In this document: positions 9,080 through 17,953 of the stretch, piece after piece | Layout: every line of letters starts with the position of its first letter | Position numbering within the stretch: the stretch's first letter is position 1 | DNA from: Nocardia pneumoniae NBRC 100136 | GTDB lineage: Bacteria; Actinomycetota; Actinomycetes; Mycobacteriales; Mycobacteriaceae | Length of the DNA: 64,000 nucleotides | Direction: 5' to 3' | Assembly (NCBI RefSeq): GCF_000308755.1 | Contig: NZ_BAGF01000026.1 | Span: 1 to 64,000 of the forward strand | Made by a program: the position numbers and the translations under genes | The notes under the pieces: model-generated | The model's input: only the letters and a program-made list of their open reading frames with translations | Databases searched by the model: none | Told to the model about the DNA's origin: nothing

Positions 9080-10369
9080 TCAGGACGGGACGACGCCGGG
9101 TTGGTTGGTGGTGGGTATGTGTCCTTGGTTGCCCTCCACCGGGCCGGTGACGCCGGGCTGGCCGCCTGGGTCGGGCAGCTCGACCTGGGGCCTGGCCGGG
9201 CCGGGAACCGCGGGCTGCGCGGGTGGCGGCGGTGCCTGGGGTGGGCTCGGTGGTTGGGCGGGTTCCGGGGTCTGCGGCGGGGGCGGGGGTGCTGACGAGC
9301 TCGGCGGCTGCGCCGGTTCCGGGACTTGTTGCGGGGGAGGGGGAGTCGGCAGCGGCGGCTGGGTCGGCGGTGCCGACGAGCTGGGTGGTTGCGTGGGCTC
9401 CGGGGTTTGCGGTGCGGGACTCGGCGGTGCCTGAGTTGTGGGTGGCGTCTGCGGCGCTGGCTCGGGTGACGGTGCCTGCGGTGGGGACGGGGGTGCTGAC
9501 GAGCTGGGTGGCTGTGTGGGCTCCGGGGTTTGCGGTGCGGGACTCGGCGGTGCCTGAGTTGTGGGTGGCGTCTGCGGCGCTGGCTCGGGTGACGGTGTCG
9601 GTGCCTGGGTGGACGGGGATTGCTGCGGCGGAGCCTGCTGAGTGGGCGGCGCGGAAGGAATCTGCTCCGGTTTCGGCGGCACCGGATTGTGCGATGGCTC
9701 GGACGATTCCGGTGCGGAAGGCGCGGATTGCGTTGCGCCCTGCGGTGATCGGTTGTCCTGCGGCACCTGCTCGGGCGTCGCGTATCTCGGCGTGCCGGGG
9801 GAGCCCGCCCGCGGTGTGGACGGTGCGGCGGGGATGGCGGGTGGTTCGGGCAGCGCGGGCACGGCGGTACCCGCCGCGGAGTAGGCGGGCTTGTACACCA
9901 TGTTCATCGCGAGCACGGCCTCCTGGCGCAGTGCTTCCTGCGCCATCTGCGCGTCGATGACGCGAGCCGCCTCCAGAGCTCTCGCGATCGCGCCGACCGG
10001 TCCGGATTCGCCGGGCGGCACCACCGCGAGCTTCACCGCCTCGGCGGCGGCGGCGACCCCGCCGAGTCGGGCGCCGACCTGTCCCAGCACCGCCGCCAGT
10101 TCGTCGGCGGACGCCGCGAAACTACGTGCGCTGGCCTGGGCCGCGTCCGCGGCGGCGCCTTTCCACTCGACGGAGTCCATCACGCGGTCCACGCCGCCGT
10201 GCGTGAGCGGGAACGACGTGCTGAGCGCGCCGGCCACCTCCAGCCAGGTGGTCGAGGCGCGCAGCACCTGCGCGGCATCGATCTGCTGGGCCTTGGCGTA
10301 GATCTCCTCGTGCCGCATCGACTCGAAATGCTCCATCGAGTTGATGTAGGTGGGATCGGAGCCGCTCAT
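9080..10369 (-). CDS. PPE-like WXG-type protein with proline-rich tail
   Basis: Putative type VII (ESX) secretion substrate. The start ATG at 10369 overlaps the stop of the upstream gene (ATGA), giving 429 residues. Residues 1-180 are helical and alanine-rich with a W-x-G-type motif (VEWKG, 69-71), as in PPE and WXG100 proteins. The rest is almost pure Pro/Ser/Thr/Ala/Gln with repeats such as QTPEPTQPPSSSAPP; part of this tail is a tandem 123-bp duplication. The N-terminus is not a canonical PPE motif, so this is a divergent relative. It is the third gene of an espG / PE-like / PPE-like set and is probably a partner of its neighbours. The tail may span the cell wall (inference). Confidence 0.7.
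   Translation of the reverse strand: MSGSDPTYINSMEHFESMRHEEIYAKAQQIDAAQVLRASTTWLEVAGALSTSFPLTHGGVDRVMDSVEWKGAAADAAQASARSFAASADELAAVLGQVGARLGGVAAAAEAVKLAVVPPGESGPVGAIARALEAARVIDAQMAQEALRQEAVLAMNMVYKPAYSAAGTAVPALPEPPAIPAAPSTPRAGSPGTPRYATPEQVPQDNRSPQGATQSAPSAPESSEPSHNPVPPKPEQIPSAPPTQQAPPQQSPSTQAPTPSPEPAPQTPPTTQAPPSPAPQTPEPTQPPSSSAPPSPPQAPSPEPAPQTPPTTQAPPSPAPQTPEPTQPPSSSAPPTQPPLPTPPPPQQVPEPAQPPSSSAPPPPPQTPEPAQPPSPPQAPPPPAQPAVPGPARPQVELPDPGGQPGVTGPVEGNQGHIPTTNQPGVVPS
9370..9615. repeat. Two tandem 123-bp copies in the PPE-like gene
   Basis: The segment starting at 9370 and the one starting at 9493 are nearly identical over about 123 bases, i.e. 41 codons, so the reading frame is kept. The duplicated peptide contains PAPQTPEPTQPPSSSAPP. 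A weaker third copy starts near 9290. Such length-variable proline-rich tracts usually evolve by slippage or recombination. Confidence 0.8.
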
Positions 10370-10740
10370 CGCGGGAGCCTCGGCTCGATGGCGCGCAGCG
10401 CGGCGGCGTGCGCGGCGTCGGCCTCCTCGAACAGACCGCCGCTGATCAGAAACGCTTCCTTCATCCGGTAGGCCGCCTCGATGTAGTGGTCGAGCAGGGC
10501 CGCGGCGTCCCGCGCCTTGTGGCTGAAACCGGCCTGCAACTGCTGCGCGGAGACGAAACCACCGAATCCGCCGAGTTCCGCGGCGGATTCGAGGCGCTGC
10601 TGTAGGTGGAGCAGCCGATCGGCCTGCCGGTCGTACATCTCGGCGCACTGCCGCGCCGCCGCCGGATCGAACTGAACGGTCCCGGCCTGTGCCGCCTCCT
10701 TGAATCGGGCGATATCGGCTCGGCTGGTCTCGATCGTCAT
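10366..10740 (-). CDS. PE/Esx-like small protein, putative type VII secretion substrate
   Basis: A 124-residue helical protein starting MTIETSRADIARFKEAAQAG. It has a helix, a glycine-containing turn (GGFGGF, about residues 57-62) and a second helix that carries YRMKE, which fits the general ESX signal YxxxD/E, near residues 91-95. This layout resembles PE and WXG100-type partners. Its stop overlaps the start of the PPE-like gene by four bases, implying translational coupling and probably a heterodimer. An EspG-like chaperone gene lies upstream on the same strand. It lacks the PE dipeptide of true PE proteins, so the family name is tentative. Confidence 0.65.
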   Translation of the reverse strand: MTIETSRADIARFKEAAQAGTVQFDPAAARQCAEMYDRQADRLLHLQQRLESAAELGGFGGFVSAQQLQAGFSHKARDAAALLDHYIEAAYRMKEAFLISGGLFEEADAAHAAALRAIEPRLPR

Positions 10741-10830
10741 CGCTCACCCCTGAGATCGGTCGTCCGCCCCAGATTAACCGGAAGCCGGTCCCGGGTCAGC
10801 AAAGTCGTCGGCCTCGGCCGCCGAAACGAG

Positions 10831-11535
10831 CTATGCCGGAATGCGTTTCTGCAGTTGCGCGGCGATCTGCTCGGATGACGCCGGGGTGATGCGCACCTCG
10901 TCGCCCGCCTTGATCAGGTACCGCCCGTCGTTCCGCACGTCGATCCAGGTGTAGTGGGTCGGCGGCGGCGGAGCCGGACGATCCAGCCGCGGTTCGATTC
11001 TGATGTGCCCCTCGGCGGTGTGCGGCTCGAGCAGCAGCTTGCGGATCCGCGGCGCGGCCGATCGGCGCGCTGGCACGGTCTCCTGATCCCGCACCGCGTC
11101 GCCGGACGCGACGCGAGGAGGTTCCTTGCCCGGCGGCGTCTTCGGCAGCAGCGCCGCGATCCGCTGGCCCAGCTTCGAGCTGTGTCCGATCGAAACCCGC
11201 ACCCGGCCGCCGAAATCCGGACTCGACCCGGGTTCCTGCACCGCCAGCACGGCGCGGTCGTAGATCGCGGCGGCCAGTAGCCGCAGTTCGCTGCCCGGCC
11301 GGTGCGCGCCGCCGATCGCGACGATCCTGGTGTGCGGTTCGGCCAGAATGCGCAGGCACGCCGACAGATCGGGGTTCGAGCCGAGCGGCAGCCGTTCGGC
11401 GATGGCGCTGCGCAGCTTCTCCGCCTCGTCCTCGGTACGCGGCGTTTCCAGGATGCGCAGCGGATACGGGTGGCGATCCAGATCGGTTTCCCGCCAGATA
11501 TGGGCGAACTCGTCCGGAGTGAAGGTCCAATCCAC
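10831..11535 (-). CDS. EspG family ESX secretion-associated chaperone
   Basis: EspG proteins are cytosolic chaperones that bind the helical tip of PE-PPE pairs and keep them soluble until export by an ESX system. The 234-residue protein starts MDWTFTPDEFAHIWRETDLD and continues RHPYPLRI, the typical EspG opening ([W]-x-[L/F]-TPDEF then P[F/Y]PL). The C-terminal half, with YTWIDVRNDGRYLI, fits the family fold. It is the first gene of a three-gene set with the PE-like and PPE-like genes, on the same strand, 90 bases upstream. No EccA-E, MycP or Esx genes are in the window, so export would use machinery encoded elsewhere. Confidence 0.8.
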   Translation of the reverse strand: MDWTFTPDEFAHIWRETDLDRHPYPLRILETPRTEDEAEKLRSAIAERLPLGSNPDLSACLRILAEPHTRIVAIGGAHRPGSELRLLAAAIYDRAVLAVQEPGSSPDFGGRVRVSIGHSSKLGQRIAALLPKTPPGKEPPRVASGDAVRDQETVPARRSAAPRIRKLLLEPHTAEGHIRIEPRLDRPAPPPPTHYTWIDVRNDGRYLIKAGDEVRITPASSEQIAAQLQKRIPA

Positions 11536-12167
11536 GGCCGAATCACATCCTCACTCGAACCCGTCGACGCTGTCCGTAGCCTAGCGGTCCCATTCCGGAC
11601 CGGAGTGTCATGTGCGCGACCAGGACTCGCGGCACGACGCCTCGTCGCATTCCCGGAGCATGACTCCAGGCGGTTCGGCACGTTCTGTTCCGGGTGTCGC
11701 AGCGCTGGGCCCCGGGATGGCGTTCGAGAGAAGCGCTCTGTGCAGGTCTCGCCGCGACACCACGGAGATTCCGCTTCGGCCACCCGGAGCCGCGTCGGCG
11801 TCGGCAGTGTCGGTATCGAGTCCCCGGATCGAGCCTCCGACGGTCTCGACAACTTCGTCCGCTGCCGAATCGGTGGTGACGGATCTCACATCGACAACGA
11901 TGCCCGAGGCCTTTCATCCAGGCGGTATGGATTCCTTTGCGGCGGCGCGGATTGTCGGCGCGGCGGCCCGGGCGGCCCTTCGGGAACCAGCGTACGTCCG
12001 CCGCCGTATACCGCGATTTCGCCGCGATCGTTCCGCACTGGTGTCGCACTCGACCGGTCCGCCCGATTCTGCTGAAATTAGCGGGGAAGAGCAGGCATGC
12101 GAGGCGATGGGGCAGCCCCGCGCAGCAAAACCAGGATTGGCCGAGATCTGCCGAGGAGGTATTGCGG
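11536..12167. other. Intergenic region, no confident gene
   Basis: A 632-base divergent spacer between espG (minus) and a small secreted protein (plus). Several open frames exist on both strands, the longest a minus-strand 93-codon frame at 11608-11889, but none shows family likeness or a convincing ribosome site. GAGGAGGT at 12153-12160 serves the downstream gene. The rest is probably promoter DNA or decayed sequence. Confidence 0.5.
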
Positions 12168-12518
12168 GTGCACACCATGATGCGGCGAGCAGGCGGGGCA
12201 ATCGGTCTGCTGGCCTTCGGGGTTGGTTTCGTCGTCATCGGCGCCGGGTCGGCCGGGGCCGAGCCGACCGGCTGCTATGTCGACCGCGGCGTCACCGACG
12301 CGGCCGCCCTGTGCCACAGCGGTGAGGGGGCGGCGGTCTTGGAGGCCGAGTGCCTCGGTTTCCACGTGCCGCCAGGGCATTCCGGTCCGGTCTTCGGCTA
12401 CTACAGCGGCTTCGAGTCGCAGCAGACGAACGTCGGCAAGCCGATGCGCGCCACGTGCGTGTCGGATGACTCCATCGGCGTCGCGACCCTCGCGTTCGTC
12501 GTTCCCGCGACGCGGTAG
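12168..12518 (+). CDS. Small secreted protein with signal peptide
   Basis: Unknown exported protein. The GTG at 12168 has GAGGAGGT seven bases upstream, giving 116 residues. The N-terminus MHTMMRRAGGAIGLLAFGVG then ...GSAGAEP is a signal peptide with a likely signal peptidase I site after AGA. The mature part has four cysteines (GCYVD, LCHSG, ECLGF, TCVSD) that could form two disulfides. No domain is recognised. It converges on the methyltransferase gene with 16 bases between stops. Start choice is good; function is unknown. Confidence 0.8.
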   Translation: MHTMMRRAGGAIGLLAFGVGFVVIGAGSAGAEPTGCYVDRGVTDAAALCHSGEGAAVLEAECLGFHVPPGHSGPVFGYYSGFESQQTNVGKPMRATCVSDDSIGVATLAFVVPATR

Positions 12519-12534
12519 CGGAACGCTCCGGTTT

Positions 12535-13629
12535 TCAGCTCGGCCGCGCTTCCAGCACATTGTCGGGCGAGACGGTCGGCACGCACCGGACGAGCGTGAA
12601 CCCGTGGCGGGCAAGGAATTCCCGGTACTCGGCCTCGGTCCGTTCCCGGCCGCCCGCGTTGACCAGCATCTCCAGGTCGATGAACTTGCTCGGGTGCGGG
12701 CCGGTGTGTTCCGGAACCACGAGTTCGATGATCAGCAGCCGCGCATCGGGCTCCATCGCCGCCCGCAGTGCGCCCAGGATGCGGCCGGCGTCCGGCTCGG
12801 CCCAGTCGTGCAGGATGTGTTTGAGGATGTAGGCGTCGCCACCCTTGGGGACGCTGTCGAAGAACGATCCGCTCTCGACGGCGCAGCGTTCGGCCAAGCC
12901 GAGTTCGGCGAGCCGGGCGGGCGCGGCGGCCACCACCTCGGGGAGATCGAACAGGATGCCGCGCGACCGCGGCGAGCGACGCAGGATTTCGGTGAGCAGT
13001 GTTCCTTCGCCACCGCCGACGTCGACGAGGGTTTCGTAGCGGCCGAAGTCGTAGGCCGCCAGCAGCGGTTCCATCGCCAGGGTGCTGATGCTGGTCATCG
13101 CGCGGTCGAACAGCTCGCCGAGTTCGCGATCGCGCTGCACGTAGTCGAAGAACGGCATCCCGTTCAGTTGCTCGCCGACGGGCCGTCCGGTCCGCACGGC
13201 GTCGACGAGGTGCGACCAGTGGTTGCGGTGGGTGGCGGAACCGAAGAACAGCACCGCGTCGCGCAATGACACGTCCGCGTCGCGGCGCAGCGCCCGTGCC
13301 ATCGACGTGAGCGCGTAGCGTCCGTCGCGGTGCTGCGTGAAGATGCCGTAGCTGATCAGCAGCCGCAGCAGGCGCCGCAACGCGTCCTCGTCGGCGCCGA
13401 CCGCCGCGGCGAGCTCCGCGCTCGAGCGCGGCCCTTTCGCGAGCTCGTCGGCCACCCCGAGCGCCGCGGCGGCGTGGATGGCCTGCGTGATCCATCCGGC
13501 GGCGATGAGTTCCATCAGCGCGATGTGTCCCGGCACCAGCTTGCGAAACGCCGCGGCCAGTCCGGTGCGGATCGATTCGACGGCCCGCACCAGCCGCTGC
13601 GGAGGGATTCTGGGTCGGTCGGACGCCAC
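12535..13629 (-). CDS. SAM-dependent O-methyltransferase (hydroxyneurosporene/acetylserotonin type)
   Basis: Class I methyltransferase of the plant/antibiotic O-methyltransferase type (Pfam Methyltransf_2). The 364 residues consist of an N-terminal helical dimerisation and winged-helix domain (about 40-115) and a Rossmann domain with SAM motif LVDVGGGEGTLL (about 201-212), the FDLPEV motif, and KHILHDW, whose histidine is the usual catalytic base. The substrate is not evident. It lies 110 bases after a MerR-type regulator gene on the same strand, downstream of a mymA-like oxidation operon, so it may act on the same molecule (inference). Confidence 0.85.
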   Translation of the reverse strand: MASDRPRIPPQRLVRAVESIRTGLAAAFRKLVPGHIALMELIAAGWITQAIHAAAALGVADELAKGPRSSAELAAAVGADEDALRRLLRLLISYGIFTQHRDGRYALTSMARALRRDADVSLRDAVLFFGSATHRNHWSHLVDAVRTGRPVGEQLNGMPFFDYVQRDRELGELFDRAMTSISTLAMEPLLAAYDFGRYETLVDVGGGEGTLLTEILRRSPRSRGILFDLPEVVAAAPARLAELGLAERCAVESGSFFDSVPKGGDAYILKHILHDWAEPDAGRILGALRAAMEPDARLLIIELVVPEHTGPHPSKFIDLEMLVNAGGRERTEAEYREFLARHGFTLVRCVPTVSPDNVLEARPS

Positions 13630-13739
13630 GGCGACTCCATCCGTCGAAGGTCGGCACTCTGCGCTTGCCTAGGAGGGTACGTCGTGACGGTGGGGTGCAG
13701 GGGGCGCACGGGCGAATGCGGCACCGGCCCACCGCCGCC

Positions 13740-14516
13740 TCAGATATCGGGTCGGGATTCGCTGCGCCTGCGCTCGCGGTCGGCGGCCGTGGCGAGATAG
13801 TCGCCGAGTTCGCGTCGCAGCGTGACGTCCAGCGAACGGGCGAGGGTGGCGTGCACCGAGGCGACCGCCAGCTCCCGCATCTTGTTGAGCATTGTTGTGG
13901 TGTCGGCGATCTCGCTGCTGGTGTCCGGCAGCCAGCCGGGGCCGTGCTCGTCGATGATGTGCTGTTTGGCGGCGGTGATCATGATGTGGGTGATGTCATC
14001 GATCCGGTCGGCCACCTTGGCGTAGATCTCGATGAGCGTGCGCAGTTCGAGACCGTACTCGTGCAGCTCGGCGAACGAGGTGAGCAGCTGGGTGTCGGTG
14101 AACACCACCGTCTCGCCCTCCAGCCGGACCAGTTTCATCTCGCGCAACCGGTCGACCAGCTCGTCGGCCTCGGCGCCGAGGATGGTGCCGATCAGCTCGC
14201 GCGGCACCTCGAAGGTCTCGTCCTTGGCCCAGGACGCCGTCACGGCGTGTTGCAGCCCGAGCACCTCGGTGAGGTCCTTGCCGGTTTCCCAGCTGGTGAT
14301 GAAGTCGGCGATGTGCGCGGTGGTGAAGCCGCGCTGCAGCAGCGCGTCGATCAGGCGCAGCCGCTCCAGGTGCGAGTCGTCGTAGATGCTGGCCCGCCCG
14401 TCCTTGCCGACCGGCGGCGGCAGCAGTCCGCGTTCCTGGTAGGCACGCACATTCCGGGTGGTGGTGCCCGCGGCGCGCGCGAGATCGTCGATCCGGTACT
14501 CCGGCGTCGACCTCAC
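13740..14516 (-). CDS. MerR family transcriptional regulator
   Basis: Winged-helix regulator of 258 residues. Residues 5-75 hold the MerR DNA-binding domain (YRIDDLARAAGTTTRNVRAY, then ERGLLPPP and the arginine/tyrosine wing ASIYDD). The rest is a long helical effector domain that lacks metal-binding cysteine clusters, so an organic ligand is likelier than a metal. It lies on the same strand as, and just downstream of, the mymA-like operon; in M. tuberculosis that position is held by the AraC-type VirS instead. It is the likely local regulator; a palindrome at 18957-18982 is a candidate target. Confidence 0.88.
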   Translation of the reverse strand: MRSTPEYRIDDLARAAGTTTRNVRAYQERGLLPPPVGKDGRASIYDDSHLERLRLIDALLQRGFTTAHIADFITSWETGKDLTEVLGLQHAVTASWAKDETFEVPRELIGTILGAEADELVDRLREMKLVRLEGETVVFTDTQLLTSFAELHEYGLELRTLIEIYAKVADRIDDITHIMITAAKQHIIDEHGPGWLPDTSSEIADTTTMLNKMRELAVASVHATLARSLDVTLRRELGDYLATAADRERRRSESRPDI

Positions 14517-14610
14517 CTCCCTCGCTGACCACGGCGCCGAGCAGAGCGGCGGCGCGCTGCGGAAACCCTGCCGACCGAGTCTATCGCCCGGCCCACCGCC
14601 GACTCGGCAC

Positions 14611-16110
14611 CTAGGAAACCGGCGCGACCCGGCGCCGCGCGGCGCTCGCCTCGACCACCAGATAGTCGTCGAGATCGACCGTGCGCAGCTGATGCGCGTA
14701 CTGGGTGGCGAAGCCCGGATACATGGTCGCGTTGAAGCCGTCCTCGGTGAGATACCAGCTGCGGCAGCCCGAGCTCCAGGTGGTGGCCGCGAGTCTGCGC
14801 TGGATGGCCGCGTTGTAGCGGTCCTGCCGGTCGCGCCGGACGTCGAGGAACAGCAGATCCCGGTCCAGAATCGTGCCGATCGCGCTGACCAGGTAGTCGA
14901 TCTGGGCTTCCATATAGACCAGCGCCGAGTTGTGCCCAGGTCCGGAGTTGGGTCCGAACGTCAGGAACAGGTTGGGATATCCGGCGACCGCGACGCTCTT
15001 GTAGGCGTAGGCGCCGCGCGACCACTCCTCGGCGAGAACGCGCCCGTCGAGCCCGACCACCGGAATGGGCGTTCCGGTCTTGGACACATCGAACCCGGTC
15101 GCGAAGACAATGCAGTCCGCTTGGTGCTCGACGCCTTCCGCGGTGCGGATGCCCTGCTCGGAGAGCCGGGCGATGGGCCAGGTGATCAGCTTGCAGTTGT
15201 CGCGTTGCAGCGCGGGGTAGTAGTCGTCGGTCATCAGCAAGCGCTTGCAGCCCGCCCGGAAGTCCGGTGTGAGCTGACGACGCAGCCAGGGGTCCTTGAC
15301 CTGTCTGCGCAGCTGCGCCTTGCCGACCAGCTCGACCACCCTGGTCAGCGGCGTATTCCAGACCACGCCGAGCGCGACCGACTCGTGCCCGTAGTACCAG
15401 GCGCGCCGCGCCAGCTGCTCGGCGGCGGGCACCCGGCGGTAGACCTCCTTGGTGAGGACGGTGGTCCGCCGGTTGACCCGCGGCAGCACCCAGCCGGGCG
15501 TGCGCTGGAACACCTTCACCGAGGCGGCCTGCTCAACCAGTTCCGGAATGATCTGGACCGCGCTGGCCCCGGTGCCGATCACCGCGACCCGCTTGCCCGT
15601 GAAGTCGTAGTCGTGATCCCAGCGGGCGCTGTGGATCTTGTGACCCCGGTAGGTCTCGATGCCGCGAATATCCGGGAAACTGGCGTTGGCCAGCGGCCCC
15701 GATGCCAGCACCACCGTGCGCGCCAGGATCGGGTGCGGCTGTCCCTCGACGGCGATCTCCCAGGTCCCGGCCTGCTCGTCGAACACGATGCCGGAGACGT
15801 GGTGCCCGAAGCGGATATGCGGCTCGAGCCGGAACTCGGCGACCATCGCCTCGATATAGCCGAGAATCTCCGCGCTGCCGGAGTAGGTCTGCGACCAGTC
15901 CGGATTCGGCGCGAAACTGTAGGAATACAGCCGCGACGGAATGTCGCATGCCGCCCCTGGATAGGTGTTGTCGCGCCAAGTTCCACCGACCGCGGTGCCC
16001 CGCTCGAAGATCGCGAAATCGTGGATTCCGTGCTGCTTCAGGCGGATGGCCGTGCCGATCCCGGCGAACCCGCCGCCGATCACGGCGACGTCGAGGGTGT
16101 GCGTGCTCAT
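14611..16110 (-). CDS. Flavin-dependent monooxygenase, Baeyer-Villiger type (MymA-like)
   Basis: FAD- and NADPH-dependent oxygenase. The start chosen is ATG 16110, with AGGGGA four bases upstream; an in-frame ATG at 16125 overlaps the preceding stop (ATGA) and adds five residues. The first Rossmann motif is AVIGGGFAGIG, followed by GGTWRDNTYPGAACDI, typical of the MymA/EthA group. The fingerprint YRGHKIHSARWD departs from FxGxxxHxxxW only at the first residue. The NADPH site is VIGTGASAVQI. Length 499 is typical. Rv3083 (mymA) is the closest named family member I recognise; substrates of such enzymes include ketones and thioethers. It is the last gene of the tight operon 16110-18955. Confidence 0.9.
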   Translation of the reverse strand: MSTHTLDVAVIGGGFAGIGTAIRLKQHGIHDFAIFERGTAVGGTWRDNTYPGAACDIPSRLYSYSFAPNPDWSQTYSGSAEILGYIEAMVAEFRLEPHIRFGHHVSGIVFDEQAGTWEIAVEGQPHPILARTVVLASGPLANASFPDIRGIETYRGHKIHSARWDHDYDFTGKRVAVIGTGASAVQIIPELVEQAASVKVFQRTPGWVLPRVNRRTTVLTKEVYRRVPAAEQLARRAWYYGHESVALGVVWNTPLTRVVELVGKAQLRRQVKDPWLRRQLTPDFRAGCKRLLMTDDYYPALQRDNCKLITWPIARLSEQGIRTAEGVEHQADCIVFATGFDVSKTGTPIPVVGLDGRVLAEEWSRGAYAYKSVAVAGYPNLFLTFGPNSGPGHNSALVYMEAQIDYLVSAIGTILDRDLLFLDVRRDRQDRYNAAIQRRLAATTWSSGCRSWYLTEDGFNATMYPGFATQYAHQLRTVDLDDYLVVEASAARRRVAPVS

Positions 16111-16121
16111 CGGTTCCCCTG

Positions 16122-17048
16122 TCATGCGGCGGGCTCGTAGGTCAGTTCCTTCGACCAGGTGGGGTCCTTGCGCAGCAGGGCCTTCGGCACCAAGCCGGTG
16201 ATCTTCACCAGCGCGTCGGCCACCAGGTGGTAGGGGTGATCGCGGTTGATCACCCAGCCGCCGTGCATCTTGACGATCTGGTACATCGGCAGTCTGCGCG
16301 CGAATTCGCTGCGCTCGCCGACGTTCGCGTACCGCTTCAGCGCGCCGTAGAGCCTCTCCTCGTCGACGCCCATCGCGACGATGTTGTCGCGCATCTTGTT
16401 CAGCAGCGGCACGTAACTGAGCACTCCGATGATCAGCGAGGGCTTGGCCCAGCCGCCGACCAGGTCGATGAGCAACGTGCGCATCTGCGCGTGCCCGAGC
16501 AGATCCATCACCGCGAAATCGACCGCCAGATGCCGGGATTCGTCGGAGTTGATCTTCTTGAAGACTTCCTGGCAGATCGGGTCCTCGATCTCGTCCATGA
16601 CGAATTTGATCAGCGCGCCGTCCAGCGCCACCTCCAGCATCGGGATCACGGTGCCGAGGAACGACAGCGACATGTCGTCGGAGTACTTGTCCAGGAAATC
16701 GATCACCAGCTTGACGTTCACGTTCGGCTGCGGGATCTCGTCACCGTCGAGCATGCCCCACCGGCGCATCAGCGCCAGCTCGGCGTTGGCGTGCTTCTGC
16801 TCCTCGGCGTGGAAGTAGCGGTAGATCTCGCGCAGCGTCTCGTTCGGCGCCTTCTTGACCATCGCCGCGAAGCCGCGGGCGCCGACGTTCTCGATCCACA
16901 TCAGGTCGGCCATGAACGGCTTCAGCCTGGCGTGCAGTTCGGGCGTGATCGTCTCGGCGCCGGGTGCGTCCCAGTCGATGTCGGCCAGCGCCCACTGGCG
17001 GTCCTTTATCTTGCGGAGCATGTCGTCGAAGTCCATCGTGATGGCCAT
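16122..17048 (-). CDS. Ferritin-like di-iron protein
   Basis: A 308-residue all-helical protein with ExxH-type di-iron motifs: MWIENVG (first Glu), EEQKHANAE (Glu and His) and DESRHLAVD (second Glu-His pair). This pattern fits the ferritin-like oxygenase/reductase superfamily found beside mycolate and lipid-modifying genes in Mycobacteriales. The start ATG follows AGGAG by seven bases. It is one base from the SDR stop, and its own stop region overlaps the alternative monooxygenase start. The usual mymA operon lacks this gene as far as I recall, so it marks a variant. It could hydroxylate or desaturate a lipid substrate; that is inference. Confidence 0.75.
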   Translation of the reverse strand: MAITMDFDDMLRKIKDRQWALADIDWDAPGAETITPELHARLKPFMADLMWIENVGARGFAAMVKKAPNETLREIYRYFHAEEQKHANAELALMRRWGMLDGDEIPQPNVNVKLVIDFLDKYSDDMSLSFLGTVIPMLEVALDGALIKFVMDEIEDPICQEVFKKINSDESRHLAVDFAVMDLLGHAQMRTLLIDLVGGWAKPSLIIGVLSYVPLLNKMRDNIVAMGVDEERLYGALKRYANVGERSEFARRLPMYQIVKMHGGWVINRDHPYHLVADALVKITGLVPKALLRKDPTWSKELTYEPAA

Positions 17049-17049
17049 G

Positions 17050-17952
17050 TCAGACTCCTGTCTTGTCGGTGACCGGCGTGCCGCCGGTGGTGGTCGAGTC
17101 GTCCTGGGGCAGTAGCCGATCCAGGAGCCCGAGGACGTAGGTGTACCGGGCGGGGAAGTACCGCTTGAGCAGCCAGACGATGTGCGCGTCCAGCTGGGGC
17201 AGGACGTAGAGCTGCCCGCGGTCGTGCGCGTCCAGCGCGGTGCGCGCGACGCGCTCGGGGGAGAACCCGGTCCAGCGCATCAGGAACTCGGCCAGCTGCG
17301 CGGATTCCCTGGTGATCCGGCCGTCGCGTGCGACGTTCGTCCGCACGAACGTCGGGCACAGGACGGTGACCGCGACGCCGGTGCCGCCCAGTTCGGCGGC
17401 CATGGTCTCCGAGAGCGACAGCACGCCCGCCTTCGACACGTTGTAGGCGGCCATCGAGGGGGCCGCGGCGAATCCGGCGGCCGAAGCGACGTTGATGATG
17501 CCGCCGCGTCCGGTGGCGCGCAGCCGCGGCGCGAAGACCTCGCAACCGTGCACGACGCCCCACAGATTGATGTCCAGTGTCCACCGCCAGTCGTCTAATC
17601 CGATGCGGCCCACCGGTTTCCCGCCGATGCCGACGCCGGCGTTGTTGATCACCAAGCTCACCGGGCGTTCGAACAGCGTGTCGGCGAAGCGGGCGAGCAG
17701 CTCCACGTCCTCGCGCCGCGCCACGTCGCAGCGGAAGGCGTGCGCGGCGCCGGGGTAGGTGCGTTCGATCAGGGCGACCGTCTCGTCGGCACGCGCCTCG
17801 TCGATGTCGGCGCAGATCACCTGGCCTCCGCGGGCCGCGATCTCCAGGGCGAACGCGCGGCCGATGCCGCTGCCCGCGCCGGTGACCACGGCTCGCGCGC
17901 CGTGCGTGCGGCGGGGTCTGCCGATCCCCGCCCATCGATCCAGTCCGAACAT
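17050..17952 (-). CDS. Short-chain dehydrogenase/reductase (SadH-like)
   Basis: NAD(P)-dependent oxidoreductase of 300 residues. The cofactor motif is TGAGSGIG (about 24-31), NNAG is present, and the catalytic site is S in VASAAG and YNVSK. The extended C-terminus (DAHIVWLLKRYFPARYTYVL) is typical of the SadH/Rv3085 group in mymA operons. GGAGAAGG lies before the ATG. One base separates it from the esterase stop, and one base from the di-iron gene start, so translation is coupled. Predicted to oxidise an alcohol or reduce a carbonyl made by its operon partners. Confidence 0.88.
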   Translation of the reverse strand: MFGLDRWAGIGRPRRTHGARAVVTGAGSGIGRAFALEIAARGGQVICADIDEARADETVALIERTYPGAAHAFRCDVARREDVELLARFADTLFERPVSLVINNAGVGIGGKPVGRIGLDDWRWTLDINLWGVVHGCEVFAPRLRATGRGGIINVASAAGFAAAPSMAAYNVSKAGVLSLSETMAAELGGTGVAVTVLCPTFVRTNVARDGRITRESAQLAEFLMRWTGFSPERVARTALDAHDRGQLYVLPQLDAHIVWLLKRYFPARYTYVLGLLDRLLPQDDSTTTGGTPVTDKTGV

Positions 17953-17953
17953 C

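Noticed and set aside
11608..12325. Overlapping frames on both strands in the espG/secreted-protein spacer
   Set aside because: None shows a domain, a convincing ribosome site or biased codon use over its length.
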